Origin: Crotalaria pallida
Lineage: Eukaryota > Streptophyta > Magnoliopsida > Fabales > Fabaceae
Reading direction: 5' to 3'
DNA length: 64,000 bases
Assembly (NCBI GenBank): GCA_037953625.1
Contig: CM075651.1
Coordinates: 69,550,501-69,614,500, forward strand
This document shows, one piece after another, positions 22,447-33,385 of this stretch. Made by a program: the position numbers and the translations under genes. Positions within the stretch are counted from its first letter, which is position 1. Each line of letters begins with the position of its first letter. The notes under the pieces were generated by a model. That model saw nothing but the letters and a program-made list of their open reading frames with translations. It was not told the origin of the DNA and made no database searches.

Positions 22447-24899
22447 AATAGTAAAAAAAATAAAAAGAACTCAATTGTTTATTAAAAATATTCACTTGAT
22501 TGAATTGCTAAATTGTTCGCTTGTCTGCAGGAGATAGGCATGTTTCAAAATGGATAGGGTCGATAGTTGATTCTGTGATAGGTGTATTCCTAACACAGAA
22601 TGCGTGAAACCGGCAATCAAGGTAAACCAAAAATCTGTGTTTTTATCATTAAAATGTTTCATTGAAATTGCCTGTGTGAATAAAAGGTGAAACCTCCCAA
22701 TAACTTGAGTTTTTTTTTATTATGTAGGTCTGTCTTTTTGTCCTTGGCAGCAAAATTGCCTCCAAAGCTAAATATTAGTGGCTCATATGTAGTGGCTCCA
22801 CCTCATTGATCGAAGAACCAGATGAAGAACCATTAATTATCGAAAATTCTTTTATTAATGGAGCCTCACTGTTTAAGGAGTGGAATGGAGATGGAGCACT
22901 GGGGTCCCCAAAGATATCTACTATGAACCTACGTGGACTCTTGCAAACAAAATGTGCAGATCATATACAAAATCATTAAACACTTCTCGTATATTGGGCA
23001 GTGAATTTTTTTTCCACACCAAAGATACAAGCATCCTCAGATGATAGCAGCGTTGAATCAAATCCACAAAAACAAACTTGTTCTTCTAGAACTACTCATA
23101 AAGAGAAGAACGTCAAAATATCTAAACGTAAGAAAGTGAAATCTGGGACCGACAGAAAACATGCATGCAATTTGTAACGACTAGGCTTTTCTATATATGT
23201 ATAATATATGTGTCAGTTGAGTTCAATTATATTCATTGATTGTTAAGATGACAATGCTCCTTTATGATTGCCTTCGGTCAAGAAATAAATGTGAATGATA
23301 CAGTAGTTTCTGGCTTATATGATTGAATGATTATGGAGTTTTATAAATGTGAGAAGTGCATGAGATATAAATAATGGACATTAGTATATGTTTGAAAAGT
23401 TTTCCCAATGGTTGTGACTTCAAATAAGGGCTATGAGGTGCTAGACATTTGTGATGTGTAACCCTTGTAAGGTTTTCTTTGAAAATATGTTTGTAATTTA
23501 AGTTTTATTTTGATATTTTCAAGATGCGAAAATTAACTTTTTCAAGTGGTATTTCCGTTCTAACTCAACCGGATACTCGATTTTAATAACCGGATAAGAT
23601 TAAGCCTTTCAAGCGGTATTTTGGTGCTGACTTTAAGTTAAGCACAAAGCAACTATGTTAATGTCAAAATACCGAATGATTTCATTTATCGGTTTCCTTT
23701 TCAATGGCCTTGGTGTTGAACTGAACCTATGCAAAAATGGGACAACAATTCTCATAACGACTTGAGCATGATATATTTCACATTTCGACCAAAAAAAATA
23801 TTTCACATTACTGTAATATATATCATGAAGCAAATTTATAATTCTGTTTTGATATCATACTTTTCATACTTAATAGCATTTATAACAAAGTAAAAGATAT
23901 CATTACAAATGACACCTACGCTAAACCTTAAAAATTGAAAATCTTAAATCTGTTATATAATTAATGACCTTTTATTCAAAAACTAAATGCGAAAAAAATA
24001 TTCTTTACAAAACAAAGTGAGATTTTCTTCTATATTTTTTAAAAAACCAGATTCGAATGGTATCATTTTCACGCATTATAACAAAGTAAAAGATATCATT
24101 ATCAATGGCACCTACGCTAAATCTTAAAAATTGAAAATCTTAAATTTGTTATATAATTAATGACCTTTTATTCAAAAACTAAATGTGACAAAAAAAATTC
24201 TTTAAAAAACAAAGTTCGATTTTCTTCTATATTTTTTGATAAACTGAAAAACTTTTTTAGAAAATATATAAAGTTTAGTTAAAAAATATGGTAAAGAATA
24301 TTATATAAAGTTCATAAATTTTGCAAAATAATCTATTATGGTATGAATTTTCTTTCTTAATTTTTGTCACCAGTAAGACACGTATGTTAGAATAAAAAAT
24401 TACTAGCATTCACCAGTATACAATAAGCATAAATCATATTGTAAAAACACATAAAACATGAATATAAACTTTGTTGCTGAGCAAATGTCAATGGAAGAAG
24501 AAGATGATGATGGGGTTGAAGATATGAGAATTTTGTAGACTCTTCGACTCAATCATTTCAATGAAGCACCAAATTCGAATGGTATCATTTTCTAACTCTG
24601 TCAAGTCAAATACATTAAACTATATTTGTATTTTTTTATGGACTTAGTGATTTTTATACTTGTGGTTTATGTAAACAAGAATTTCAACTTCTTAGTTGAC
24701 TCCTTGACCAACGTAACAAAGGATGTTACTAAAGGAAACATCTAGGAAAATTTGTCCATGGCAGAAAATATGTATGTGTATGCGTGCATATATGCAAAAA
24801 TAAGCGAGGACACCCTAAGGCTATTGGGCTTGGTTAAACAAACTACTATGTATAAGCATGATTCCATGGAGAGAAGACAATATCACTTAAAATAGGATT
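22447..24899. repeat. Tandem array unit 1 (deletion variant)
   Basis: First visible monomer, starting right after element A. Order: intron-like AT stretch, DNA-glycosylase fragment (22531-23177), unique AT-rich sequence, a block shared in all units ('ggtattttggtgctgac'), and two adjacent related subrepeats of about 195 bp (about 23879-24073 and 24074-24260, both starting 'ataacaaagtaaaagatatc'). About 260-280 bp present in units 3 and 4 (the 'tttgcacggaacgacctattg' block) are missing at the junction near 23600, giving 2,453 bp. The 66-codon minus-strand frame at 23633-23833 recurs in other units only because the DNA is repeated. Confidence 0.88.
22531..23177 (+). pseudogene. DEMETER/ROS1-like DNA glycosylase fragment, unit 1
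   Basis: DME/ROS1 enzymes remove 5-methylcytosine from plant DNA by base excision. After an acceptor (TTGTCTGCAG) the exon at 22531-22621 reads DRHVSKWIGS then VDSVIGVFLTQN, the hallmark start of the split HhH-GPD domain in this family. Then TGA occurs where family members have a Ser codon. After an intron of about 106 bp (GTAAACC ... TATGTAG) the exon at 22728 reads SVFLSLAAKLPPK, continuing the family sequence at the right codon phase. Further degenerate coding follows with one frame shift (IEEPDEEPLIIE), then a Lys-rich stretch (KEKNVKISKRKKVKSG) ending in TAA at 23177. The catalytic Lys/Asp half and the Fe-S cluster are absent, so it cannot be an enzyme. Confidence 0.8.
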
Positions 24900-25738
24900 A
24901 ATAGTAAAAAAAATAAAAAGAACTCAATTGTTATTAAAAATATTCACTTGATTGAATTGCTAAATTGTTCGCTTGTCTTCAGCAGATAGGCATGTTTCAA
25001 AATGGATAGGGTCGATGGTTGATTCTGTGATAGGTTTATTCCTAACACAGAATGCGTGAAACCGGCAATCAAGGTAAACCAAAAATCTGTGTTTTTATCA
25101 TTAAAATGTTTCATTGAAATTGCCTGTGTGAATAAAAGGTGAAACCTCCCAATAACTTGAGTTTTTTTTTTACTTTGTAGGTCTGTCTTTTTGTCCTTGG
25201 CAGCAAAATTGTCTCCAAAGCTAAATATTAGTGGCTCATATGTAGTGGCACCACCTCATTGATCGAAGAACCAGATGAAGAACCATTAATTATCAAAAAT
25301 TCTTTTATTAATGGAGCCTCACTGTTTAAGGAGTAGAATGGAGATGGAGCACTAAGGTCCCCAGAGATATCTACTATGAACCTACGTGGAATCTTGCAAA
25401 CAAAATGTGAAGATCATATACAAAATCATTAAATACTTCTCACATATTGGGCAGTGAATTTTTTTCGCAACAAAGATACAAGCATCCTCAGATGATAGCA
25501 GCGTTGAATCAAATCCACAAAAACAAACTTGTTCTTCTAGACCTACTCATAAAGAGAAGAACGTCAAAATATCTAAACATAAGAAAGTGAAATCTGGGAC
25601 CGACAGAAAACATGCATGCAATTTGTAACGACTAGGCTTTTCTATATATGTATAATATACGTGTCGGTTGAGTTCAATTATATTCATTGATTGTTAAGAT
25701 GACGATGCTCCTTTATGATTGCCTTCGGTCAAGAAATG
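24900..25738. repeat. Tandem array unit 2, first part
   Basis: Starts at the aatag junction that begins every unit. Interrupted at 25738/25739 by the solo LTR. Continues at 29030-29200, is interrupted by element C, and resumes at 33386-34685. Includes the second glycosylase fragment. Confidence 0.88.
24983..25628 (+). pseudogene. DEMETER/ROS1-like fragment, unit 2
   Basis: Same two-exon fragment as unit 1. The acceptor here reads CTTCAG and exon 1 ends at 25073. The TGA inside exon 1 is at the same codon as in unit 1, so the stop predates amplification of the unit. It differs by small substitutions, such as Phe for Val in the VIGVF motif. Ends TAA at 25626-25628. No catalytic half. Confidence 0.78.
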
Positions 25739-26412
25739 TGTAACACTCCTTGTATATCATCTTACTTTATAAGAAAAGTAAGAAGTTTGTGAAAACTTGG
25801 ACTTGTTATCGTTGGAAAAAGATTATAAAATAATAATTTTCCCTTCCCTTGAAAATTTCTTTTCACAAACACTTGATTAGTAATGAGGTTGACTAACAAA
25901 ATCAGAGTTTGCGGAAAACATAGTAAAATTATCGTATTATACCCCCAACTATATCAAGTGTAACAAGTCCATTAATACCAAATAAGTATAATTATGAAAC
26001 TGAATTCCTCTTATGATACCTTTTTCCAAAATATATATCATATAAGCTCTATTAAAAATAGAAATGTTATAGAGCTGGTCACTGGTCCTTTGTCCAAACC
26101 TCCTTCTGGTCGGATCCTCGATATCTGCACAACGGGTTCCCAACCCACACTTTCTATACTCTGCATGCACCTAAGGGACATCTCCCTTTACTGATTCTTG
26201 TGCAATCTAGATGCACGATCAACACCTAATAAGGGCATGGGGGTTAGCTATACATATTCGCATAATCAAATGAGAATAAAACTAACATCCACAAGTTAAC
26301 ATGTAGCAAATCATGATGCATAACCATATGAGCACACCCGGTTAATCATAACAATTCTTTCAATGCAGGTGGCATGATGCATGATTTGCTTCCACAACTG
26401 AGGCCTCTAAAA

Positions 26413-27023
26413 GTCCATCTTGGACGTCCATCCAATACACCGTTGTGTTCACGGAACACCGACATTCGTTCACAGAACGTAATGCCGAACCATACTTGGA
26501 TAATACGCATCACTCCCAGAGTGTGCACCACGTTCCCAGAACGTGTAGCAAACCATACTTGGAATAATAAGCACCACTCCTAGAGTGTGCACCACATTCC
26601 CAGAACGCATACGTTCCCAGAACGCATACGTTCCCAGAACGCATAAAAACCAGGTCCCGGACACTGGCCACATATCTATAATGTGTCATCAAGTAGGTTA
26701 TAATTTCGTACTCCCGGAGTACCCTCCTCATATTCCCAGAATATGATAAACGTTCCTACCAACCCAACTTCCATTCTATATGAATGCACAATCATCAAGA
26801 TTGGTTTTATCTTTAATTTCATTATTATACCAACGTGTTCCCAAAACACTAATATACGTTCCCAGAACGTATCGCAAACCATATTTGGAATAAAATCAAG
26901 CACCACTCCCAGAGTGTGCATCACGCTCCCAGAACGTGTCCCAGAAACCATGTCCCAGACAATGGCCACATTCCAAGAATGTGTCATCAAGTTGGTTGCA
27001 TCAGTTTAGTACTCCTAGAGTAC
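26413..27023 (-). repeat. Hairpin array in the solo LTR
   Basis: At least ten perfect inverted repeats with a 3-base centre (CCA, CCG, CTA, CAA or ACG). Examples: GTGTTC/GAACAC (26445-26459), CACGTTC/GAACGTG (26529-26545), CACTC/GAGTG (26575-26587), GTACTC/GAGTAC (26708-26722), CATATTC/GAATATG (26729-26745), ATACGTTC/GAACGTAT (26854-26872), CACATTC/GAATGTG (26967-26983) and GTACTC/GAGTAC (27009-27023). The centre 'TCccaGA' is nearly constant while the outer stem bases vary and always stay paired. Confidence 0.85.
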
Positions 27024-27306
27024 AGGGTCGTGTACCCCGAACATCACAAACAATCCTTGCCAACCTATTTCATCACCTTTCTCTATGCATGCATCTCATA
27101 CATAATTACTAAGGTTGGTCTTTCCATTAATTACTGTGATTTAGAAATATTCCAATTTCTCTTTTGAATGATTTATTTGAGGTATAACCTTTGAAACAAA
27201 ATTCTCCTTTGAATTATCTCAAAAACATGCCCCTAGGCTTTGATTGAGAGATCATAAACAATGGCATTTCAAAAACATAACTTTTTATTTTTCAGATTCA
27301 GGTACT

Positions 27307-27335
27307 AACCGGTTACGGTTCTAGGCTAACCGGTT
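27307..27335. promoter_or_regulatory. AACCGGTT palindrome pair, solo LTR
   Basis: AACCGGTT at 27307-27314 and 27328-27335, 21 bp apart; a single further copy is at 27682-27689. This occupies the position held by the ACTCGAGT cluster in Tekay LTRs, so the layout is kept with a different motif. Confidence 0.65.
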
Positions 27336-28729
27336 AGAATTACAGACCTGAACTGTTTACCATTGTAATTCAGAAAATCCTTTTTCTTGAATTCTCTACC
27401 CAATCCATAAACCAGTTTAACAATGTTTATACCTCAAAACCACTATTTATATCATTCAAAAGTCTAAATCAAATTTCATTGTCCAATGAGTATAATTTCC
27501 TCTTGAAACTATCTCATTACCTTAAGGTATTAACTCCTTAACTGCAATCTGAACTATAACCGTGAAATCAACTTATTTTCAGATTGTTTTCCATGAAATT
27601 AAGGCCTAGATTTGAGTAGGATTTATAAGACCACAATGCTGATTTTGTAAACTTATTTTCTTTTGCATTTTAACAGGGTCTAACCGGTTACGAGATTATG
27701 CAGTCTGACACAAAAACATGAGTTTTAACAAACCATTCTCTTCACTACTCAAATCTAACCAAATTTCAACCTTTAACATAGTACATATACCTTAAATAAA
27801 TATGTTTAAACACAGAAACATATCTATCTTGCATGCATTCAATTTGGATACACAAATTGCACATAATTGCACATATTTCACAACTTAATGCATCAATTCA
27901 CATAATATCCAAGTAAGTCATGAAATCAACATCAACATAGCTTGCATGCATTCAGATAACATTGCTCAAAACATCAATTGAGCTCAAATTGGCCTCCAAG
28001 CCATTTAACCATTTCAACTTATGCCCTTTGAGTCTCTTGGTGACTCATCCTATATTCTACCACAATTTATTCTCATTCTAGCAAATAGTAAGCTTCCCCC
28101 TTACCTTAGGTTCGTGCTTGATGAATCTAATCACTGGAATTTGCCAGATCTCCCCAGAATCCACAATCTCCATTTTCAGTCCACAACAGGTTTGACAGGG
28201 TCCAAAAACCAGAAGATTGGCCAAAGAAATTGGGGAATCCAATTAGGACTCAATATAGGTAACATGCACTAGAGAATCAAAGAGATTTGAGACCAAAAGG
28301 GTTTGTGTGCTTACCAAAATCGAGCCTCAAAGTCAGCTCCAGAAACCAGAAGCTGAGGTTTGACAGCACCAACACCCTTACTTTGCAAGCTTTGTTCTCT
28401 TGATTCAAGGACTCTCAACTCACAAACTTTATATCAATACAAAGCCCTTGATGTGAGCTTTGTAACTATGTATCACTCATGTTCTAACTCTCATAAACGA
28501 AAGAGAATTGCAAGAAACGATTCTAAAACCCTAGAACAGAGCTTCCCCCTAATTTCAGAGCAACAACAACCCAATTCTTCAGAATTGAGGGTTTTTATAG
28601 AAGAATCAAGCTTGCTAGCACCTTGACGCGTGTTTTCCACTGGATTAGGGCTGCATTCGTGGCGAATTCTGGATTAATTGGGTGATTACTCATCAAAATC
28701 CACTAACCCAGTTTCTGAGTTCATCGTGT

Positions 28730-28758
28730 AACCGGTTACAGAGCCCTTCTAACCGGTT
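28730..28758. promoter_or_regulatory. Upstream AACCGGTT pair, solo LTR
   Basis: AACCGGTT at 28730-28737 and 28751-28758, again 21 bp apart, about 140 bp upstream of the TATA-like TTTTTATA (28592-28599) on the minus strand. This mirrors the upstream ACTCGAGT pair of Tekay-1. Confidence 0.65.
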
Positions 28759-29029
28759 ACATACTGATAAAATTCAAAAATTAATAATTTAATTACTCTT
28801 TCTTCAAAAACCTTTTTAATATTGCAATTAGGCCCCAACCCAAGGACTAAGTTACAATATTCATATTTTTGTACAAAATAACCATATAAAAATATATCTC
28901 ATATTTTTATATATAAAAACACATAATGTACAAAAACTAAAACCTTCAAAACTAATATAAATCAATTATAAAATAATTGTTATAATTAATTTCTTGGTTA
29001 TTTGGGAGACGAAAATTAGGGGTGTTACA

Positions 29030-29200
29030 AAATGAATGTGAATGATACAGTAGTTTCTGGCTTATATGATTGAATGATTATGGAGTTTTATAAATGTGAG
29101 AAGTGCATTAGATAGAAATAATGGACTTTAGTATATGTTTGAAAAGTTTTCCCAATGGTTGTGAGTTTATATAAGGGCTATGAGGTGCTAGACATTTGTT
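29030..29200. repeat. Tandem array unit 2, second part
   Basis: Resumes with the target duplication aaatg and continues the unit ('gtgaatgatacagtagtttctggc') to about 29200, where the match to the other units stops ('gctagacatttgt' then unrelated sequence). The unit sequence expected between here and 33386 is missing, so element C and flanking array DNA were trimmed by a deletion. Confidence 0.8.
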
Positions 29201-30317
29201 TGGCTTTTTGATGGTAAGATTCCCGATAAAACTTGGGTTACCTAAGTTTTAGTTTGGCTTTTTGATGGTTAGGGGTGGTTCTTATAGAGTTTATTCCATC
29301 CTTTCTAAGAGAGGGTATTCGATTACGCTATTCTTAGATAGATAAGATGGCTTAAGGTTCTTATGCTTTGGTTTTGTTTTGGGCCTACTATCCACTTTCG
29401 TTTAAGGAACTTGGAAAGAACACCATTCGGGTTGGTTTCTCTGCTTCCAAAGGATCTACTCCCTTGGATAGTTTCCATTTCTATTGTTTCAATTTCATTA
29501 AGACGATTGCAATGATATCATCCGTTAATAGTTGCAAAGATTGAGGTGATCAATCTCAACCTTACGTCTATCAACAGCGCACCATTGTCGGGTTCTTATT
29601 TTCACCGAAGACCATTTTTCAATTATTCAATCTTGGTTGATCTCGGCGTGGATACTTGGTAAGGTCCTCAAGATTTGCTTTTCTCGCGGCGACCGTTCAG
29701 GAATCTTGTTGGTAAGACTCCCAGTAGGTTTCGGACTACCAAAGTCTGGTTTAGCTTTTCAAGGAAGCTGAAAATGGTTTCTAGGGTGAACTTTGATTCC
29801 CTCAAGAACTTCGTGTGAAGGATCCGAAGAAGGTACCGTTCAAGTCGACTTACTTTCTTCTAATGGTGGTACTTCTCATGAAATCTTATGTCGGATTGGT
29901 TTTTGTGCTACTTCGAAGCTTTCAATGACATTGACAATCGACAAGTGCGAAGACTGAGATGGTCAGTCTCAATCTCACATTTGTCAATAGCAACATCATC
30001 GTCAGGTTTGTTGACGACATCATCACTTAATAGCTGCAAGAGTAAGGATGACCAATCCTACCCTTACACTATTAAACGACAACACCATCAAGGGGTCTAG
30101 TTGAGTTCAAACTAACGTCCTATAGTCTATTGTTGTCACAACCTAATCCTGGAGAAGTTAGCAAGTGAACACATATATAAATAGATAGTTATATATGTAT
30201 CCTATTCGCCTAACTTAGACACTTGACTATACATATCGGTTACTCGCTTGGTGAGTAAACCACAGGAGTTGTGAGTCCAAACTCCAAGGCCGAGGGAAAC
30301 TGCTCTGATACCATAGA
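29201..30317 (-). mobile_element. Element C interior remnant with leader repeats
   Basis: Non-coding. It contains three diverged repeats of very roughly 90 bp, each with a hairpin: GATTGA/TCAATC (29539-29555), GACTGA/TCAGTC (29952-29968) and AGGAT/ATCCT (30045-30059), followed by related text ('aatagttgcaa', 'atagctgcaag'). Stems differ but pair in each. This is probably the untranslated region between PBS and gag. Confidence 0.6.
30302..30313 (-). other. Primer-binding site of element C
   Basis: TGGTATCAGAGC on the minus strand, 4 bases inside the LTR start at 30318. It uses initiator tRNA-Met like the other elements here and fixes the orientation of element C. Confidence 0.9.
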
Positions 30318-30606
30318 TGTAACACTCTCACTTTTATTAGTTAATTTAGGAGTTTATAAAAATGGTAATTGAAATTTTCTTTTTATTTTAAAAATACTTA
30401 AAAATATTTTCCGGAAAAACGGACAGAGTTTCCCCTGTTTTTCGGACTTCCCAAAAATTTCCTTCTTAAAACCTGTCAGTCCAGAAATATTTAAAACATA
30501 ACACACAAAAATAAAATATTCAGATCAGATCCTAGTGCCCATGTAGTACAAGTTCAGGGCGTACAACTATTACATATTTTAAATTACCAACTAGTTATCC
30601 ACTCAA

Positions 30607-30643
<37 letters not shown>

Positions 30644-31080
30644 CTCCACGAAGTGGAGTGAATTTCCTGCTCGGCCATGTCCTATGTAAGCTCCACTTCA
30701 GTACCTGCAAAAATATAGCAAGAAGGGTAGCATTACACAGAACTTAAAAAGATAAATCAAAGAGGCATAGTAATAAACCAAGCCTACACAATTCTTAGCA
30801 TATGTTATTCATTTAACTAATCTCTTATAGTTCTTTGCTTAATCCCATATTCATTAAATTTCCAGTTCTATTATCATTCTCTCATTTCCATTCTTTATTC
30901 ATTTTCCATTGGCCCCTTATACTTAGCATTTCTATAATTATTCTCCCTAGGTATTTCCTCTAATTTCTATATCATTTCCATTATCCATCTTCTTATTTCA
31001 TTTTCCATTGTCCATTACATTATCCATTTTTCCTTTCCTTTACACTTTTTAGTACCCTTTCCATTTTCATTCCCTATCGT

Positions 31081-31282
31081 GTGTAACCCCAAACAGAGAT
31101 CTACACACCGTGTTTGCAACCACAAACAGTGATCTGCAAACACTGTGTATGCAACCACAAACAGTGATCTGCATACGTGTATACAACCACAAACAGTGAT
31201 CTATATACGTGTATACAACCACAAACAGTGATCTGTATACACCCATCTCGTTTATGTAACCTCAAACAGAGATCTACATAAA
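31081..31282 (-). repeat. Covarying hairpin array 1 in element C LTR
   Basis: Six consecutive units share a loop like aaccacaaacagtgatct but have different stems: GTGT/ACAC (31081-31106), GTGTTTGC/GCAAACAC (31110-31143), GTATGC/GCATAC (31147-31176), GTATAC/ATATAC (31179-31208, one mismatch), GTATAC/GTATAC (31211-31240) and TTTATGT/ACATAAA (31251-31282). Both arms change together from unit to unit, the signature of selection on pairing, while the loop stays fixed. Confidence 0.88.
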
Positions 31283-31292
31283 CTTCCCTCAG

Positions 31293-31590
31293 TATAATAA
31301 CAGGGTCTACCGACCTCCCGCCCTTATACCATTTATTATGACAGGGTCTACCGACCTCCCGCCATTATACCTTTCATTATTATGACAGGGTCTACCGACC
31401 ACCCGCCATTTTACTTTCCATTATGGTGACAGGGTCTAACGACATCCTGCCGTTTTACTTTTATTTAGTGTGACATGGTCTACCGACCTCCCGCCACTTT
31501 ACCTTTTATTATTATGATAGGGTCTACCGACCTCCCGCCATTTTACCTTTTATTGTGGTGACAGGGTCTACCGACCTCCTATCATTTTAT
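31293..31590 (-). repeat. Tandem repeat with 'ggtctaccgacctcc' core, element C LTR
   Basis: About seven units of roughly 40 bp, each holding ggtctaccgacctcc or a close variant. The core itself can pair (GGTC/GACC). The first unit also has flanks that pair (GTATAA/TTATAC). Other outer arms are weaker than in array 1, so covariation is only suggestive here. Confidence 0.75.
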
Positions 31591-32912
31591 TCCTTTTCTA
31601 TTCTTTCCATTCTCTTTTATTTTTAAGTATATTCCCTTCACTAATGATTTTCATTTTCTTTAACTAACTCCGTTTAATTAAGCCATATACGTCATATTTT
31701 AATTCTCATCACTAACTCTTAATTAATTCCATTTCCCTTTCTTTTCTTTTTCTTCTTCTCTTCCTTTTCCTTTTTCCTTATTCTTTTATTTAATTATTCT
31801 AGCTTTCATCTAACTCCATTCTATTTAATTACCATAATCGCATACTCTCTATTTGTCTTATCACCCCGTTCGCTAAATTCTTTTACCTGTTACCCTCTTG
31901 TACTTGGAATTTAGTTTATCCTTTTCGTTTCGATTTCATTACTACCCGACCATTCTTAACTAGGTTTACTCCGTGCTTTCTTATTCCTTTCATGCTCTAA
32001 TTCCTCTTTTTCCTCACCTTTAGTTTTAACTCATTCTACACCCTTCGCCTATTACAAACACTCTATACTCTTTTACTCTCATGCTTCGCTAATTTCCTTT
32101 AACTAATTTCCCTCGGTTTTATTTTATGTTTTTCTACACTTTAATTCCTTATTAACTCTTTTAATACCCTATCACATTCATTCACTCCGGAACTCGTTCC
32201 ATGCCTATTCAACTTATTCTATTGTCAATTTAAATGAATCATTTATTTTTGTGGGAACTACCCTAAGGCTCATTAACTTATTCCTTAAATACCCTATTCT
32301 TAGTCACCACTATAAACTCCTAGAATTTACTTTTTAAATAGAGGTAATACGACCCTTCTTACCTCGGGCTTTTTAAATAGAACCTGGATTTTAGCTCGGC
32401 GACGATGACGGCGTCGGTGTTGCTCCTCGTTAGCGGGAACGATCGCGACTGGACCTGGGCAAGAGCTTCGAGCATCGAGGTTCCCGACACGAGCCCGACA
32501 CAATCACGAGCCGATAACGGCGTCGGTGAGATCCGTGTAGAGAGAGAGAGAGGGCTCACGGTGAGAGAGAGGGAATGGAAAAAGGGAGGGGTTTATGGTT
32601 ATGATGATGGATCGGGGCGGTGGTGGTGTTTAGTGGTGGTGGCTCATGGTGGTTCGTGGTGGTGGAGATCGGAAGTGGTGGAGGAGAGAGAGTGTGAGGA
32701 GGGAGATTGTGAGGGAAGGAGAGAGAGAAAATGGATGGAAGGGAGGGAGAGAGAGAGGCGGATAGTTGGAAGAGGGTGGAGATCGCGGTGGGGCGGCCTT
32801 GGTTGGTGGGGGCTCCTGGTGGAGGTTGGAGGAGCTTGGCACCGGAAACAATGGAGGGAGGGGGAGCAAATGGGGGTTTCGACCCTCCCAGACGCGGCTT
32901 TAAAACAAGCCC

Positions 32913-32943
32913 GCGCTTGAGCGCGGCCGCGGCGCTTAAGCGC
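32913..32943. promoter_or_regulatory. GCGCTTRAGCGC palindrome pair, element C LTR
   Basis: Two 12-mers, GCGCTTGAGCGC (32913-32924) and GCGCTTAAGCGC (32932-32943), start 19 bp apart in the promoter-side part of the LTR. Nearby, gcgcctgggg occurs twice 21 bp apart (about 32978-33010). This is the same theme of paired palindromes as in Tekay and the solo LTR, with a third motif. Confidence 0.55.
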
Positions 32944-33385
32944 CACTGTCATTTTGTCCAAGGTCTGACGCACCACGCGCGCCTGGGGCGCGGCTCCCTG
33001 CGCCTGGGGAGCGAGTCTGTTGACTCTGGGTTGACCGTGCTATATCTTCTTTGTTAACCGTCAGATCTTGCCCAAATTTGACGAGCAACTTACTAAAAAT
33101 TATACCTTCATATCCAACGGTGGGAATTGTGCTTTGATTCTTAAATCTTTTATTTTGATATTCTACCCTATGTTATATTTTAGTACCGAATTATCTATTT
33201 TTCTGGCCTGTTCTTAATTTCAATTTAATGCTCCTTTCCTTTCTAACCTTATTATTATTATTGTTATCCTTTCCCAATTTTAAAACACTTCTTTTAATAA
33301 CTATTTTTAGTTTATTATCATTATTTCCTTTATTCTAACTATTATTTATTTATTCGTCTTTGGGTTTAAAATTTGGGATGTTACA

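Larger units (their letters stand above)
25739..29029 (-). mobile_element. Solo LTR of a third gypsy family
   Basis: A 3,291 bp sequence from TGTAACACTCC to GGGTGTTACA, flanked by the 5 bp duplication aaatg (25734-25738 and 29030-29034), with no PBS, PPT or coding interior: a solo LTR left by LTR-LTR recombination. Orientation is minus by analogy with Tekay-2: a TATA-like TTTTTATA (28592-28599), splice donors GTAAG (28314) and GTAAG (28104), a palindrome group (27307-27689), a hairpin array (26413-27023) and an acceptor (26226) follow in the same order. The sequence is otherwise too divergent from Tekay to be the same family. The small ORFs look like chance frames. Confidence 0.88.
29201..33385 (-). 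mobile_element. Element C: truncated minus-strand LTR retrotransposon
   Basis: The right part is a 3,068 bp LTR (30318-33385) starting TGTAACACTCTC and ending GGGATGTTACA. Next to it is the PBS (30302-30313), so this is the 5' LTR of a minus-strand element. Only about 1.1 kb of interior survives to the left, with no gag or pol motif, and no left LTR. The left breakpoint at about 29200 has no target duplication. Confidence 0.8.
30318..33385 (-). repeat. Element C 5' LTR
   Basis: A 3,068 bp LTR. Read on the minus strand: a GC-rich promoter-side region with palindromes (32913-32943), a long purine/pyrimidine-biased leader (32540-32870), a good splice donor GAG|GTAAGAAGG near 32362, long AT/CT-rich sequence, hairpin repeats (31081-31590), and an acceptor TTTTTGCAG near 30707 followed by a short ATG frame that now runs into an (AT)n microsatellite (about 30609-30640). 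The 171-codon plus-strand frame at 32405-32920 is antisense and low complexity. Confidence 0.85.

Noticed and set aside
22531..23177. Functional DNA demethylase gene
   Set aside because: Shared TGA, a frameshift, no catalytic Lys/Asp half, no Fe-S cluster and a length of only about 650 bp.
23633..23833. A 66-codon minus-strand frame repeated at 33420, 36155 and 60092
   Set aside because: It recurs only because the tandem unit recurs; it has no known motif, lies in AT-rich sequence, and substitutions between units show no clear codon pattern.
22447..24899. Helitron or Pack-MULE capture as the origin of the glycosylase fragment
   Set aside because: I looked for 5'-TC/CTRR-3' ends with a hairpin and for long terminal inverted repeats at unit borders and saw neither clearly; the origin remains open.
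26445..26983. Heat-shock elements (TTC..GAA) in the solo LTR
   Set aside because: The canonical element has 2 bases between TTC and GAA. Here the gap is 3 (TTCccaGAA), and the stems extend well beyond, so a hairpin reading fits better.
32405..32920. A 171-codon plus-strand ORF in element C
   Set aside because: It is GA-rich low-complexity sequence antisense to the LTR leader, with overlapping open frames on both strands, typical of purine-biased DNA.
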